Shown here piece after piece: positions 1 to 8,156 of a stretch of 64,000 nucleotides of DNA. This DNA is from Salsipaludibacter albus (GTDB taxonomy: Bacteria > Actinomycetota > Nitriliruptoria > Nitriliruptorales > Nitriliruptoraceae). The notes beneath the pieces were generated by a model. That model saw nothing but the letters and a program-made list of their open reading frames with translations. It had not been told where the DNA came from and searched no databases. Each line of letters starts with the position of its first letter. The first letter of the stretch is position 1. The stretch lies in the NCBI RefSeq assembly GCF_019798055.1, contig NZ_JAHOPH010000018.1, positions 1 to 64,000 of the forward strand. The letters run 5' to 3'. The position numbers were made by a program, and so were the translations under genes.

Positions 1-726
1 GACCAGCAGCTGGTGGCCGTCGCGGCGTCGTGCCGCACCGACCGCCGCGCGCGCCCCGGCCGCGAGCCGACGCGGATCGGTCGCGTCGAAGCCCAGGTGG
101 CGCGCCAGGGCGTCGGCATGCGCGAACCGGGCCCGGTCGACCTCCAACAGGTCGTAGGGCTCGTCCCGGAGTCGTTCGGCGCCACCCGCGCCGAACACGG
201 CATGGGCGCCCCGCACGACCGCCATCGGCACCCGGGCGGGCTCCAGCAGCGACACCAGTTCCGCCAGGCTGCGCCCCTGAACGTAGGCACGGTGCAGGTC
301 GTCGGCGACGTCCTCGGCCACGTTGGCCTCGTCGACCAGCCGCGACGGCTCCCGGTCGATCACGACGCCGGCCCGCTTGCCGAACACGGTCAGGACGCGG
401 TCGACGACGCTCGCCGGGATCTCCGCGAACCGCTCCGAGGTCAGGAACGCGCGCAGGCCGGCCTCGGTGTCGGGCGCGATCTGTTCGTAGAAGACCGCCT
501 CGAAGGTCGGCCCGTGCGTGGGATGGTCCTTCCATCGCCCGACCAGCCGGACGTGCTGGCCGTCCACCAGGTCGGCGAGGGGGCCGCTGGCCGCCAGCGA
601 GTCGCCGTCGCGCGGCATCACCTCGACCACGCCGAACCCCGACGTCTCGTCGCGGTAGCGGACCCCGACGACCTCGCCCCGGATCTCCTCGTCACCCAGC
701 AGGCTGGGGGCGCCCGGCCCGGTCAC
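1..726 (-). CDS. recD2: RecD2-type ATP-dependent DNA helicase, N-terminal part
   Basis: The first 242 residues of what looks like a RecD2-type (superfamily 1B, 5'-3') DNA helicase; the gene leaves the window at its C-terminal side, so the Walker motifs are not visible. The visible part matches the family's N-terminal barrel and helix-hairpin-helix region: an opening GEVVGVRYRDETSGFGVVEV stretch (residues 17-36), then RWKDHPTHGPTFEA (64-77), then TEAGLRAFL leading into the hairpin helices. The GTG start at 726 is chosen because it overlaps the stop of the upstream gene as GTGA, implying translational coupling. RecD2 proteins act in DNA repair and replication-fork processing in many bacteria (family knowledge). 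The assignment rests on the N-terminal domain only, so a related RecD-like helicase is possible. Confidence 0.75.
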   Translation of the reverse strand, partial: MTGPGAPSLLGDEEIRGEVVGVRYRDETSGFGVVEVMPRDGDSLAASGPLADLVDGQHVRLVGRWKDHPTHGPTFEAVFYEQIAPDTEAGLRAFLTSERFAEIPASVVDRVLTVFGKRAGVVIDREPSRLVDEANVAEDVADDLHRAYVQGRSLAELVSLLEPARVPMAVVRGAHAVFGAGGAERLRDEPYDLLEVDRARFAHADALARHLGFDATDPRRLAAGARAAVGAARRRDGHQLLV

Positions 727-1460
727 CGGGGGTCCGGGCCGGTGACCGACCAGCGCAGCACGCCGGCGCCGGCCAGGGCGTCGAGCAGGCGCCGGGCGTC
801 GCCGGCGGCCAGGGTCGGTGCCGGCATGCCCGCCTCCCAGGGCGCGTCGAGGGTCGCGGCGGCGGTCGTCGCCACGGCCGACCCGGCCGCGACGGGACCT
901 CGCCCCCACGCCCAGGCCCGGACCAGCTCACGCTCGTCCCTGGTCACCTCCACGACGCAGGCCCACTGGACCTGGTCGTCCTCCAGGCGATCGCCCCGCG
1001 CGACCCATCCCCGGAGGCGACGCCCGCCCCATCCCGTGGCCGCGAACGGTCCGGCCGCCTGCAGCACCTCGGCCTGCCACGACCGGGCCGCGAGGTGGGT
1101 GCGCACGACCCGGATCCCCGGGCACCGGGCGGCCGTCCAGCCGACCGCCTCGCCCGCCACGTTGACGGCGTGGTGTGGCCCGAACGGTCGGGGGAACCAC
1201 GCCAGCCACCGTCGCTCCGCCAGGCGCTCACGCACCGGGGACCCGTCGACCACGGCGGGTGCCCCGTCGGCGAGCGTGTCCACCAGGCGACGTCTCGCGG
1301 CGGCGTCCCACCCGCCCCGGGCCCCCTCCCGGAACGTGGTGAACCGGGCATGGGTCACCCGGTCGAGCCGCTCCTGGGCGCGGGTCAGCAGGAGCACGCC
1401 CACGGCGTCGCCGACGTCGACGACCCCCGTGGGGCCCCCTGCCTCCACCTCGCGGTCCAC
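723..1460 (-). CDS. Hypothetical protein coupled to recD2
   Basis: A 245-residue protein I do not recognise. It has no signal peptide or membrane segment and no obvious catalytic motif; it is rich in Arg, Ala and Trp (for example RRWLAWFPRPFGP and WACVVEVTRDEREL). The frame stays open upstream to 1676, but that extension is Pro/Gly-rich and overlaps a plus-strand gene. The GTG at 1460 is preferred because GAGGACGGG lies about 6-15 bases before it and the protein-like composition begins there. Its stop overlaps the GTG of the helicase by four bases, so the two are probably co-translated; a role in the same DNA-repair process is only an inference from that coupling. Confidence 0.6.
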   Translation of the reverse strand: MDREVEAGGPTGVVDVGDAVGVLLLTRAQERLDRVTHARFTTFREGARGGWDAAARRRLVDTLADGAPAVVDGSPVRERLAERRWLAWFPRPFGPHHAVNVAGEAVGWTAARCPGIRVVRTHLAARSWQAEVLQAAGPFAATGWGGRRLRGWVARGDRLEDDQVQWACVVEVTRDERELVRAWAWGRGPVAAGSAVATTAAATLDAPWEAGMPAPTLAAGDARRLLDALAGAGVLRWSVTGPDPR

Positions 1461-1648
1461 GTCCGTCCCGTCCTCGCCGTGGCCACGGTGGTCCCCGTGG
1501 CCGACCCCGAGGATAGGAAGACCGGATGGTCGAGCGGCGCACCGGACCACCGTGCTGGGGGGCGGGGCCACCGGACCCGCGCCGGGTCCGTGACTTGCGC
1601 CGGCCGGCGTGCGACCATCGCGTCTCCCCGAGGACCGGACTGGCGACG

Positions 1649-2020
1649 ATGGTGATGGACGAGGCGCTGGCACCACCCGCCGGCTCCGCCCTGGTGCGCG
1701 TCCGCTGCGACGACGCCGGCTGGATCCATCGCCTCCCCCCGGTCCCCGACGACCAGGTCGTCACCGTCGCGGTCGGGCGGACCGAGCACACGCGGGTCAG
1801 CGACGACGACCTCGCGTCGAGCGGGTACCGCATCGTCGGACCGCAACCGTCGACCTCGCTGCCCAGCGCCGTCGAGCTGCTGGTGCCCGGTGCCCTGATG
1901 GCCGCGCACCCCGACTGGTGGAGCCGGGTGCTGGGCGTCGCCGACCAGGCGTTCGACCTGCGGCTCGGCCCGGTCCAGCTCGTCATGGGCAACCACCTCC
2001 CGGTGCACCTCGGCACCTGA
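1649..2020 (+). CDS. Hypothetical protein, 123 aa
   Basis: A small soluble-looking protein of unknown function beginning MVMDEALAPPAGSALVRV. It has balanced composition, with hydrophobic strands alternating with Asp/Arg loops (DDQVVTVAVGRTEHTRVSDD; QLVMGNHLPVHLGT at the end) and no membrane segment. Three in-frame starts lie close together (1649, 1652, 1655); GAGGA about 15 bases upstream of the first is weak. It diverges from the gene ending at 723. The longer in-frame start at 1526 would overlap that gene and reads as low-complexity sequence, so it is not used. Confidence 0.5.
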   Translation: MVMDEALAPPAGSALVRVRCDDAGWIHRLPPVPDDQVVTVAVGRTEHTRVSDDDLASSGYRIVGPQPSTSLPSAVELLVPGALMAAHPDWWSRVLGVADQAFDLRLGPVQLVMGNHLPVHLGT

Positions 2021-2080
2021 GTCCCGCGCGCCCCGGCCAGACGGTCGATGGCCACACGGCCCCCGCCGAACGGACGACGA

Positions 2081-2101
2081 TTGCAAGCACTCTGCTTGCA
2101 A
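2081..2101. promoter_or_regulatory. Perfect 8-bp palindrome, probable operator
   Basis: TTGCAAGC, five bases (ACTCT), then GCTTGCAA: a perfect inverted repeat in an AT-richer patch of otherwise very GC-rich DNA. Its right arm contains the -35 hexamer of the promoter described next, the usual position for a dimeric repressor site. It probably controls the histone-like gene at 2271. Confidence 0.6.
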
Positions 2102-2124
2102 TAGTTAGCACTCCCCGTTACCAT
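2096..2124 (+). promoter_or_regulatory. Promoter for the histone-like gene
   Basis: TTGCAA at 2096-2101 and TACCAT at 2119-2124 are separated by exactly 17 bases, a good housekeeping-sigma promoter for an actinobacterium (TANNNT -10). It would give a leader of roughly 140 bases before the ATG at 2271. The heptamer AGCACTC occurs at 2086-2092 and again at 2107-2113, 21 bp apart, flanking the -35 box. Confidence 0.55.
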
Positions 2125-2270
2125 TCCCGGTGATGCAGCCCCGCCAGCGATTCGGCGGGGAGACGGAACACCCAACGATCGCCAACGCGGTCCGCCGGCT
2201 CCCAGTCCGTCTCTCCACCCGATCGCTGGAACCGATCACCCACCCTCCACCCACACGCGAGGTCCACACC

Positions 2271-3125
2271 ATGGCCACCACGACCACCAAGACCACCAAG
2301 AAGGCCACCAGCACCAAGGCCACGTCCAAGAAGGGCGCCAGCACCAAGGCTGCGCCCAAGACCGCCCAGAAGGCGGCCGCGAAGAAGACCAACGCCAAGC
2401 GCGCCACCTCCCCCGCCGACCCGGTCCTCGAGGCCACCGGCCCCGACGCCCCGGTCCGTGGCCGTGAGCCGCGCGTCCTGGCCCAGCAGGTCGGCTACGC
2501 CTGGGCCGGTGCCGTGAGCGAGGTCGTCTCGTTCACCAGCAAGGTCCCGTCGCAGCTGCCCCGCAACCGCGAGGCCGCCGCGACCCAGGCCCGCGCCGGC
2601 ATGGACCAGGCCGCCGCGAACTTCCGCGCCAACTTCGACGCACGCGTCGCCGACGGCCGCAAGGCCACGGCCGACCTGCTGGACACCCCGCAGGTCAAGC
2701 GCGTGACCACCACCTTCGAGCCGGTCGTCGCCCAGGCGGGCAACACCCGCCGCCAGGTGCGCGCCGCCGCCACCTCGGTGCGCAAGACCGCACTCGAGGC
2801 CAACAAGGCCGCCCTCGACCAGGCCGGGACCGCCCGCAGCCAGGTCAAGGCCGCTGCCACCTCCAGCCGCAAGACCGTCGGCGCGATCCTGGACGGGACC
2901 CGCAAGGGCTTCGACACCGCGGTGGCGTCCAGCCGTGACCAGGCCGGCAACACCGGCAGCCAGGTCAAGGCCGCCGTCACCTCCGTGACCAACATCGCCG
3001 ACGCCGCCCTGGGCGCCGGTCGTGACCAGGCCGGCAACGCCCGGTCGCAGGTCAAGGCGGCCGTCACCTCGACCCGCAAGACCGTCGACACGGTCGTCGC
3101 CGCCGGCCGCTCGCTGGCCAGCTAG
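2271..3125 (+). CDS. Histone H1-like / phasin-like repeat protein
   Basis: A 284-residue protein in two parts. Residues 1-45 are a Lys/Ala/Thr tail of the kind found in histone H1-like and HU-tail proteins, able to bind nucleic acid or other polyanions. Residues about 65-284 are predicted long amphipathic helix with four repeats of the form QAG-x(5)-QV(K/R)AA-x-TS, starting at residues 155, 184, 224 and 253; the spacings of 29, 40 and 29 suggest an underlying 11-residue period. There is no signal peptide. The ATG at 2271 follows GCGAGG by eight bases; the frame is open upstream to 2130 but that part is not protein-like. It stands alone, with its own promoter and hairpin terminator. It could be a nucleoid protein, a phasin-like granule protein, or a HBHA-like adhesin; the basic tail at the N-terminus favours DNA binding. 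Confidence 0.7.
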   Translation: MATTTTKTTKKATSTKATSKKGASTKAAPKTAQKAAAKKTNAKRATSPADPVLEATGPDAPVRGREPRVLAQQVGYAWAGAVSEVVSFTSKVPSQLPRNREAAATQARAGMDQAAANFRANFDARVADGRKATADLLDTPQVKRVTTTFEPVVAQAGNTRRQVRAAATSVRKTALEANKAALDQAGTARSQVKAAATSSRKTVGAILDGTRKGFDTAVASSRDQAGNTGSQVKAAVTSVTNIADAALGAGRDQAGNARSQVKAAVTSTRKTVDTVVAAGRSLAS

Positions 3126-3145
3126 TCCGTCTCCCCGTACCACCG

Positions 3146-3175
3146 CAACGCCCCCTCCCCGTGGAGGGGGCGTTG
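3146..3175 (+). terminator. Hairpin terminator after the histone-like gene
   Basis: A 13-bp perfect stem (CAACGCCCCCTCC and its complement) closed by a four-base loop CCGT, 21 bases after the stop codon. There is no clear U-run after it, as is common in high-GC actinobacteria. Confidence 0.7.
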
Positions 3176-3183
3176 TCGTGTCC

Positions 3184-3230
3184 ACCCCACGTCGGTTGGG
3201 GAGTTCGTGCCCGCTGGCGGGCATGGATCC
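3184..3230 (-). repeat. Dispersed intergenic repeat, copy A
   Basis: Read on the minus strand this gives GGATCCATGC then CCAGCGGGCACGAACTCCCC and AACCGACGTGGGG. It matches the two plus-strand copies at 5431-5483 and 5508-5554 over the core CCAGCGGGCAC-NN-ACTCCCCAACCGAC, but lacks the CGG insertion that those copies have before ACGTGGG. It lies in the gap between the histone-like gene and the YqeY gene. Confidence 0.65.
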
Positions 3231-3325
3231 GACACTCGACGGAGGGAGGGGCGGTCCGAGGTGGGTGGCGACTACCGTGAGCGGTCGACCCGACCCTCCC
3301 GCGACCGTACGCACCGAGGAATCCC

Positions 3326-3781
3326 GTGAGCCTGCAGACCCAGATCACCGACGACCTCAAGACGGCCATGAAGGCCCGCGACCGTGAGCGGATGGCGGCC
3401 CTGCGCCTCCTCGTCGCCAGCATGAAGAACGCCGCGGTCGAGGCCGGCCGGGGCCCCCAGGGCGAGCTGTCGGACGACGAGATCGTCCGCATGGTGCAGA
3501 CCGAGGTGAAGAAGCGCCGCGAGGCCGCCCAGGCGTTCCGCGAGGGCGGCCGCGACGAGTCGGCCGACACCGAGGAGTACGAGGCCGAGGTGTACGCCGA
3601 CTACCTGCCCACCCAGCTCGAGGACGACGAGCTCGGCGCGATCGTCGACCGGGCCATCGCCGAGACCGGCGCCACCGACCGCTCCGGCATGGGCCAGGTC
3701 ATGAAGACCGTGATGGCCGAGGTGGGTGGCCGTGCCGACGGCAAGCGCGTGTCGGGCATGGTCGCCCAGCGCCTGTCGTGA
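3326..3781 (+). CDS. yqeY: GatB/YqeY domain-containing protein
   Basis: A 151-residue member of the GatB/YqeY family, full length. The family shares an all-helical domain with the tail of the amidotransferase subunit GatB and is thought to interact with tRNA or aminoacylated tRNA; its cellular role is not established. Recognisable parts are the opening [20 protein letters not shown], the [16 protein letters not shown] motif and the C-terminal [20 protein letters not shown]. The start is a GTG after GAGGAATCCC. CTACCGT at 3272-3278, a possible -10 box, lies 48 bases upstream. The stop TGA overlaps the GTG of the carboxylase gene by four bases. Confidence 0.9.
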   Translation: MSLQTQITDDLKTAMKARDRERMAALRLLVASMKNAAVEAGRGPQGELSDDEIVRMVQTEVKKRREAAQAFREGGRDESADTEEYEAEVYADYLPTQLEDDELGAIVDRAIAETGATDRSGMGQVMKTVMAEVGGRADGKRVSGMVAQRLS

Positions 3782-5412
3782 CCACGCGTCCCGCGACCAC
3801 CGCAACCGCGCCACGGATCGGCCGGGCCGCCGTTCGTGACGACGACTTCGCGGCCAACGATGCCCACCACCGGGCGCTGGCCGCCGAGCTCGCGGAGCGC
3901 CGCCGCACGACCGGACGGGGCGGGTCCGAGCGCAGCCGCCGACGGCACGTCGATCGCGGCAAGATGCTCCCACGTGACCGGGTCGAGTCGTTGCTGGACG
4001 ACGCCACGCCCTTCCTCGAACTGTCGCCGCTGGCGGCGCACGACATGTACGACGGCGACGCGCCGGGGGCCGGGATCATCACCGGGATCGGCTCGGTGAA
4101 CGGCACCCGCTGCGTGGTCGTGGCCAACGACGCGACGGTCAAGGGCGGCACCTACTACCCGATGACGGTCAAGAAGCACCTGCGCGCCCAGGAGGTCGCC
4201 CTGGAGAACGACCTGCCGTGCGTCTACCTGGTGGACTCCGGGGGCGCGTTCCTGCCCCGCCAGGACGAGGTCTTCCCCGACCGGGACCACTTCGGGCGGA
4301 TCTTCTACAACCAGGCACGGATGTCGGCCGCCGGCATCCCCCAGGTCGCCGTCGTGATGGGCTCGTGCACCGCCGGAGGGGCCTACGTCCCGGCGATGAG
4401 CGACGAGACCGTGATCGTGGCCGACCAGGGCACGATCTTCCTCGGTGGACCCCCGCTGGTGAAGGCCGCGACCGGAGAGGTCGTCACGGCCGAGGACCTG
4501 GGGGGCGGGCTGCTGCACGCCACCGAGTCCGGCGTCGTCGACCACCTCGCCGGCGACGACGGCCATGCCCTGGCGATCGCCCGCGACATCGTCGCCAACC
4601 TCAACCGCACCCCACGACCACCCGACGACCTCGCCGACCCGGTGCCACCGGCGCAGGATCCCGAGGAGCTGTACGGGCTGGTGCCGACCGACTCGCGCAC
4701 CCCGTTCGACGTCCGCGAGGTCATCGCCCGGCTGGTCGACGACTCGCGCTTCCACGAGTTCAAGCCCCGGTACGGGACCACCCTGGTGTGTGGCTTCGCC
4801 CGGCTGTTCGGTCGCCGGGTCGGGATCATCGCCAACAACGGGATCCTGTTCTCGGAGTCGGCGCTCAAGGGCGCCCACTTCGTCCAGCTGTGCAACCAGC
4901 GTGACGTCCCCCTGGTCTTCCTCCAGAACATCACCGGGTTCATGGTCGGGCGCGAGTACGAGGCCGCCGGGATCGCCAAGGACGGCGCCAAGATGGTCAT
5001 GGCCGTCGCCAACGCCCACGTGCCGACCTACACGGTCGTGATCGGCGGGTCCCACGGCGCCGGCAACTACGCCATGAACGGACGGGCCTACCAGCCACGC
5101 CTGATGTTCACCTGGCCCAACGCGCGCATCTCGGTGATGGGTGGCGACCAGGCGGCCAACGTGCTGGCCACGGTCCGCCGCGACGGCATGGAGGCACGGG
5201 GGGAGCAGGTCGACCCGGACACCGAGGCCGCGTTCATGGACGACATCCGCGACCAGTACGAACACCAGGGCAACCCCTACTATGCGACCGCCCGCCTGTG
5301 GGACGACGGCATCATCGACCCCATCGACACCCGTCCCACCCTCGCCCTCGCCCTCGCCGCCACCGACGCCCCCGCGTCACCAAGCTCCACCTACGGCATC
5401 TTCCGCATGTGA
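3778..5412 (+). CDS. accD1: Acyl-CoA carboxylase beta subunit, methylcrotonyl-CoA type
   Basis: A 544-residue carboxyltransferase subunit of a biotin-dependent acyl-CoA carboxylase. Both crotonase-fold halves are present: the N-half with [18 protein letters not shown] and [17 protein letters not shown], the C-half with [11 protein letters not shown] and [18 protein letters not shown], ending GIFRM. These sequences and that ending are typical of methylcrotonyl-CoA carboxylase beta (leucine breakdown; AccD1 in mycobacteria) rather than acetyl- or propionyl-CoA enzymes. The biotin-carrying alpha subunit that it needs is not next to it and must be elsewhere. It is translationally coupled to yqeY by a GTGA overlap; no functional reason for that pairing is apparent. 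Confidence 0.88.
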   Translation: MTTRPATTATAPRIGRAAVRDDDFAANDAHHRALAAELAERRRTTGRGGSERSRRRHVDRGKMLPRDRVESLLDDATPFLELSPLAAHDMYDGDAPGAGIITGIGSVNGTRCVVVANDATVKGGTYYPMTVKKHLRAQEVALENDLPCVYLVDSGGAFLPRQDEVFPDRDHFGRIFYNQARMSAAGIPQVAVVMGSCTAGGAYVPAMSDETVIVADQGTIFLGGPPLVKAATGEVVTAEDLGGGLLHATESGVVDHLAGDDGHALAIARDIVANLNRTPRPPDDLADPVPPAQDPEELYGLVPTDSRTPFDVREVIARLVDDSRFHEFKPRYGTTLVCGFARLFGRRVGIIANNGILFSESALKGAHFVQLCNQRDVPLVFLQNITGFMVGREYEAAGIAKDGAKMVMAVANAHVPTYTVVIGGSHGAGNYAMNGRAYQPRLMFTWPNARISVMGGDQAANVLATVRRDGMEARGEQVDPDTEAAFMDDIRDQYEHQGNPYYATARLWDDGIIDPIDTRPTLALALAATDAPASPSSTYGIFRM

Positions 5413-5430
5413 CCAGGCCAGTCGGCTGTC

Positions 5431-5483
5431 GGATCCACCCCACCAGCGGGCACGCACTCCCCAACCGACCGGACGTGGGCTGC
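5431..5483 (+). repeat. Dispersed intergenic repeat, copy B
   Basis: GGATCCACCCCA, then CCAGCGGGCACGCACTCCCC, AACCGACCGGACGTGGGCTGC. It shares its core with copies A (3184-3230, inverted) and C (5508-5554). It sits in the convergent gap between the carboxylase and pdtaR genes. Confidence 0.7.
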
Positions 5484-5507
5484 CGACCCCCGTCGGTTGT
5501 CGTCTCT

Positions 5508-5554
5508 GCCCCCACCAGCGGGCACCAACTCCCCAACCGACCGGACGTGGGCTG
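5508..5554 (+). repeat. Dispersed intergenic repeat, copy C
   Basis: Nearly identical to copy B over CCAGCGGGCACCAACTCCCC, AACCGACCGGACGTGGGCTGC, 77 bp downstream in the same orientation. Between B and C is a short CCGAC/GTCGG inverted repeat. It ends five bases before the pdtaR stop codon. Confidence 0.7.
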
Positions 5555-5558
5555 CTGA

Positions 5559-6149
5559 CTACGACAGGCGGTCGATGACGGCCTGGGCGACCTGCTTCAT
5601 GGTCTCGCGCCGCTCCATCGCTTGCTTCTGGATGAACCGGAAGCTCTCGGACTCGCTCATGTCCTGCTTGTCCATCAGCAGGCCCTTGGCCTTGTCGACC
5701 AGCTTGCGGACCTCGAGGCGGTCCTGGAGGCTGTCGACCTCGTCCTCCAGCCCGCTCATCTCGCGGAACCGGCCGGCGGCGATCTCGACGGCGGGCAGCA
5801 GGTCGTGCTTCTGGAACGGCTTGACGAGGTAGGCCATGGCACCGGCGCGACGGGCCTTCTCGACCAGGTCGCGCTGGCTGAACGCGGTGAGGATGAGGAT
5901 CGCCGACAACCGTTCCTTGGCGATCTCCTCGGCGGCCGCGATGCCGTCCATCACCGGCATCTTGACGTCGAGGATGACCAGGTCGGGGCGCAGCTCGCGG
6001 GTCAGGCGGACGGCGGACGCGCCGTCGGCGACCTCGGCGACGACGTCGAAGCCCTCCTCGAGCAGCATCTCCTTGAGGTCGAGGCGGATCAGCGCCTCGT
6101 CCTCGGCGATCAGGACGCGGGTCGCGCGGTCGTCGGTCGAGTCGGTCAC
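5559..6149 (-). CDS. pdtaR: ANTAR response regulator (PdtaR-like)
   Basis: A 196-residue response regulator with an RNA-binding output. The receiver domain (about 8-125) has the acidic pocket E16-D17, phosphoacceptor D61 in ILDVKMP, T88 and K110 in VKP. The ANTAR domain (about 135-194) contains DRLEVRKLVDKAKGLLMDK and a C-terminal helix ending VIDRLS. ANTAR proteins bind paired hairpins in leader RNAs and prevent termination; the mycobacterial homologue works with the histidine kinase PdtaS. No kinase gene is adjacent. The GTG at 6149 is chosen because GAGGAG stands five bases before it; the frame is open to 6179. Confidence 0.92.
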   Translation of the reverse strand: MTDSTDDRATRVLIAEDEALIRLDLKEMLLEEGFDVVAEVADGASAVRLTRELRPDLVILDVKMPVMDGIAAAEEIAKERLSAILILTAFSQRDLVEKARRAGAMAYLVKPFQKHDLLPAVEIAAGRFREMSGLEDEVDSLQDRLEVRKLVDKAKGLLMDKQDMSESESFRFIQKQAMERRETMKQVAQAVIDRLS

Positions 6150-6240
6150 GATGGCTCCTCGGCTGGCACGCGCCAGCACCGTGGTGTCCGGGCAGGCTGC
6201 ACGTCACGTGCGGGCCTGCGCGGCACCGTCGGCAAGGGGT

Positions 6241-6525
6241 TCAGAGTTGGTCGAGCAGGTCGTCACGCGTGCGGCGCAGGTCCGCGAGCGTGGCGCGGTG
6301 CTCGTCCAACAGTCGTCGGTGATTGTCATTGGCGGCCGTGGCACGGTCGGCCTCACGGCTGGTCGGTCCGCCGGGGCGGACGGCCGCGGTGACGGCCGCG
6401 TCGTCGGCGTCGGCCGCCAACTGTCCAGCCTGGGCGCGCAGGACCTCGAGCTCGGCCTCGACCCGCTCGATGCGGTCCGTCACCCGCATGATCGAGCGTT
6501 CCAGCCGTCGTCGTCGCCACTGCAT
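6241..6525 (-). CDS. Small coiled-coil protein, unknown
   Basis: A 94-residue protein, highly charged, with a very basic start (MQWRRRRLER) and two long heptad-like helices (about 13-45 and 60-94) joined by a Gly/Pro hinge. No known motif. AGG directly precedes the ATG and no better ribosome site is visible; a second Met at residue 13 could be the start. It lies between pdtaR and tRNA-Leu on the same strand. Function unknown. Confidence 0.55.
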   Translation of the reverse strand: MQWRRRRLERSIMRVTDRIERVEAELEVLRAQAGQLAADADDAAVTAAVRPGGPTSREADRATAANDNHRRLLDEHRATLADLRRTRDDLLDQL

Positions 6526-6555
6526 CCTGCACCCACCGTTCACCCGACCGTGTCG

Positions 6556-6640
6556 TACCCCGGGTGGGATTCGAACCCACACGGCCTTGCGGCCACGGAA
6601 TTTTGAGTCCCGCGTGTCTCGCCAGTTCCACCACCGGGGC
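6556..6640 (-). tRNA. tRNA-Leu (anticodon CAA)
   Basis: An 85-base cloverleaf with the long variable arm typical of leucine tRNA. The acceptor arms are GCCCCGG and CCGGGGT (the first pair is G-U). The anticodon loop reads CTCAAAA, giving anticodon CAA, for UUG codons. The T arm is GTGGG-TTCGAAT-CCCAC and the variable arm is built on GGCC/GGCC. CCA is not encoded. Confidence 0.93.
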
Positions 6641-6956
6641 CGGGCGTTCCGGTTGCACGCCTCGCGGCGCGCCGGGACGGTGATGGTAGCCGCGTGTTCG
6701 TCGATGCCCGTTGCGCTCCGGACGAGGCACCCTCCGAACACATTGGAGTTGCTCGCCAGGGGCTCGCAACATCCAGCGCAGGTGCCGGACACTGCGTCGC
6801 CCCGCAGACCAGGACACGGAAGGCGACGGGCGGGTCCGGACGGACACGGGGGGCCATGCTGGTGACGGTGAGCGGGGGTATCGTCCGCGGCGCGTGTCGT
6901 CCGGTCCGGCGTCACGCCGTCCACCGGGGTCCTCCACCTCGTCCACGGAGCACATC

Positions 6957-8123
6957 GTGAAGCAGTTCGTCGTGCCCGCGCTCGTCGCCGGGCTCCTCCT
7001 CGCCGCCTGCTCGGGAGACGAGGCACCGCCGACCACCCCGGCCGAGACGACGCCCGCCTCGGCCGCACCCGACGCGTCCCCCACGTCCACACCCGTCCCG
7101 ACTCCCTCGGCGTCGCCGACGGCGGCAGCGGGTCCGGGGACGGTCGACGGCCTCGCCCCCGTCGAGGACCTGTCCGACGACGAGCTCGCCGACATGGCGG
7201 TCAACGAGATCGGCCGGGTCATGGTCAGCGAGTGGCACACGATCGGGGCCGATGCCGACGGTGACTACGCCAACACGACCGAGACGTTCCAGGCCCAGCT
7301 CCAGGAGCTGTACGACCGCGGGTACCGCCCGGTCACGACCCGGGAGTACCGCGACGCGACGTTCCCGATCCCGGCCGGGACCCGCCCGGTGGTGCTGACC
7401 TTCGACGACTCGACCCCGAACCACTTCCAGTGGGCCGACGACGGCGAGACCCCCGATCCCGACTCGGTCGTCGGCATCCTCGAGGACTTCGCCGCCGAGC
7501 ACGAGGGGTGGCGGGCCACGGCCGTGTTCGCCTACAACTGGAACACGCCGTTCGGCAGCAGCGAGGACGACGAGATCGCGGCCAAGTTGCAGTGGCTGGT
7601 CGACCACGGCTACGAGTTGTCCAACCACACGGTGAGCCACACCAGCCTGGGCGACCTGTCCGACCAGGAGGTCCAGGACGAGCTGGGCGACAACGTCGAC
7701 AACGTCACCGAGCTGGTCCCCGAGGCCACGGTCGACACGCTGACACTGCCCTTCGGCGTCCACCCCGCCAATGACGACCTCGCCCTCGCGGGCACCTCCA
7801 GCGACGGCACCTCCTACGACCACGAACTGGTCTTCGAGGTGGGTTGGATGCCCGACTCGTCACCCAACCACGTCGACTACGAGCCGGAATCGGTGATGCG
7901 CGTGCCGGCCCACGGCCCGTGGGGCGCCGAGGACATCGACTGGTGGGGCTGGCTCGACTGGCTCGACGAGGACGGCCGGGCGTTCGTGTCCGACGGCGAC
8001 CCGGACACGGTCACCTACCCCGAGGGTTTCACCGACGTCGCCGCGCCCCCTGACGGGGTGGCCACGCGGACCTACGAGGCCACGGTCGACGACGCGTCCG
8101 AGACGACCTCCGACGAGGGCTGA
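6957..8123 (+). CDS. Lipoprotein polysaccharide deacetylase
   Basis: A 388-residue secreted lipoprotein. Residues 1-18 are a signal peptide with lipobox LLAAC (Cys18); about 20-60 is a Thr/Pro/Ala/Ser linker that would span the wall. The catalytic domain has the NodB-family motifs TFDD (148-151) and HTVSH (His224, His228), the metal ligands of carbohydrate esterase family 4. Such enzymes remove acetyl groups from amino sugars of peptidoglycan or other surface polymers; the substrate here cannot be read from sequence. The GTG at 6957 is preceded by GGAG at seven bases and gives the perfect signal peptide; the upstream open frame is not protein-like. A strong bidirectional hairpin follows. Confidence 0.85.
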   Translation: MKQFVVPALVAGLLLAACSGDEAPPTTPAETTPASAAPDASPTSTPVPTPSASPTAAAGPGTVDGLAPVEDLSDDELADMAVNEIGRVMVSEWHTIGADADGDYANTTETFQAQLQELYDRGYRPVTTREYRDATFPIPAGTRPVVLTFDDSTPNHFQWADDGETPDPDSVVGILEDFAAEHEGWRATAVFAYNWNTPFGSSEDDEIAAKLQWLVDHGYELSNHTVSHTSLGDLSDQEVQDELGDNVDNVTELVPEATVDTLTLPFGVHPANDDLALAGTSSDGTSYDHELVFEVGWMPDSSPNHVDYEPESVMRVPAHGPWGAEDIDWWGWLDWLDEDGRAFVSDGDPDTVTYPEGFTDVAAPPDGVATRTYEATVDDASETTSDEG

Positions 8124-8156
8124 CGAGGGCCGACGCCCACCCCCCTCGACACACGT

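Noticed and set aside
2105-2113. TTAGCACTC, the left half of a CIRCE heat-shock element
   Set aside because: The required right arm GAGTGCTAA is absent at the correct spacing.
5298-5558. Reading frames across the dispersed repeats (repeating SGHxLPNRPDVGC)
   Set aside because: The pattern comes from the DNA repeats; no ribosome site, and it runs out of the carboxylase gene in another frame.
6711-6956. Extension of the deacetylase gene upstream to 6711
   Set aside because: The added 82 residues are Arg/Gly-rich and would hide the signal peptide; the GTG at 6957 has a ribosome site.
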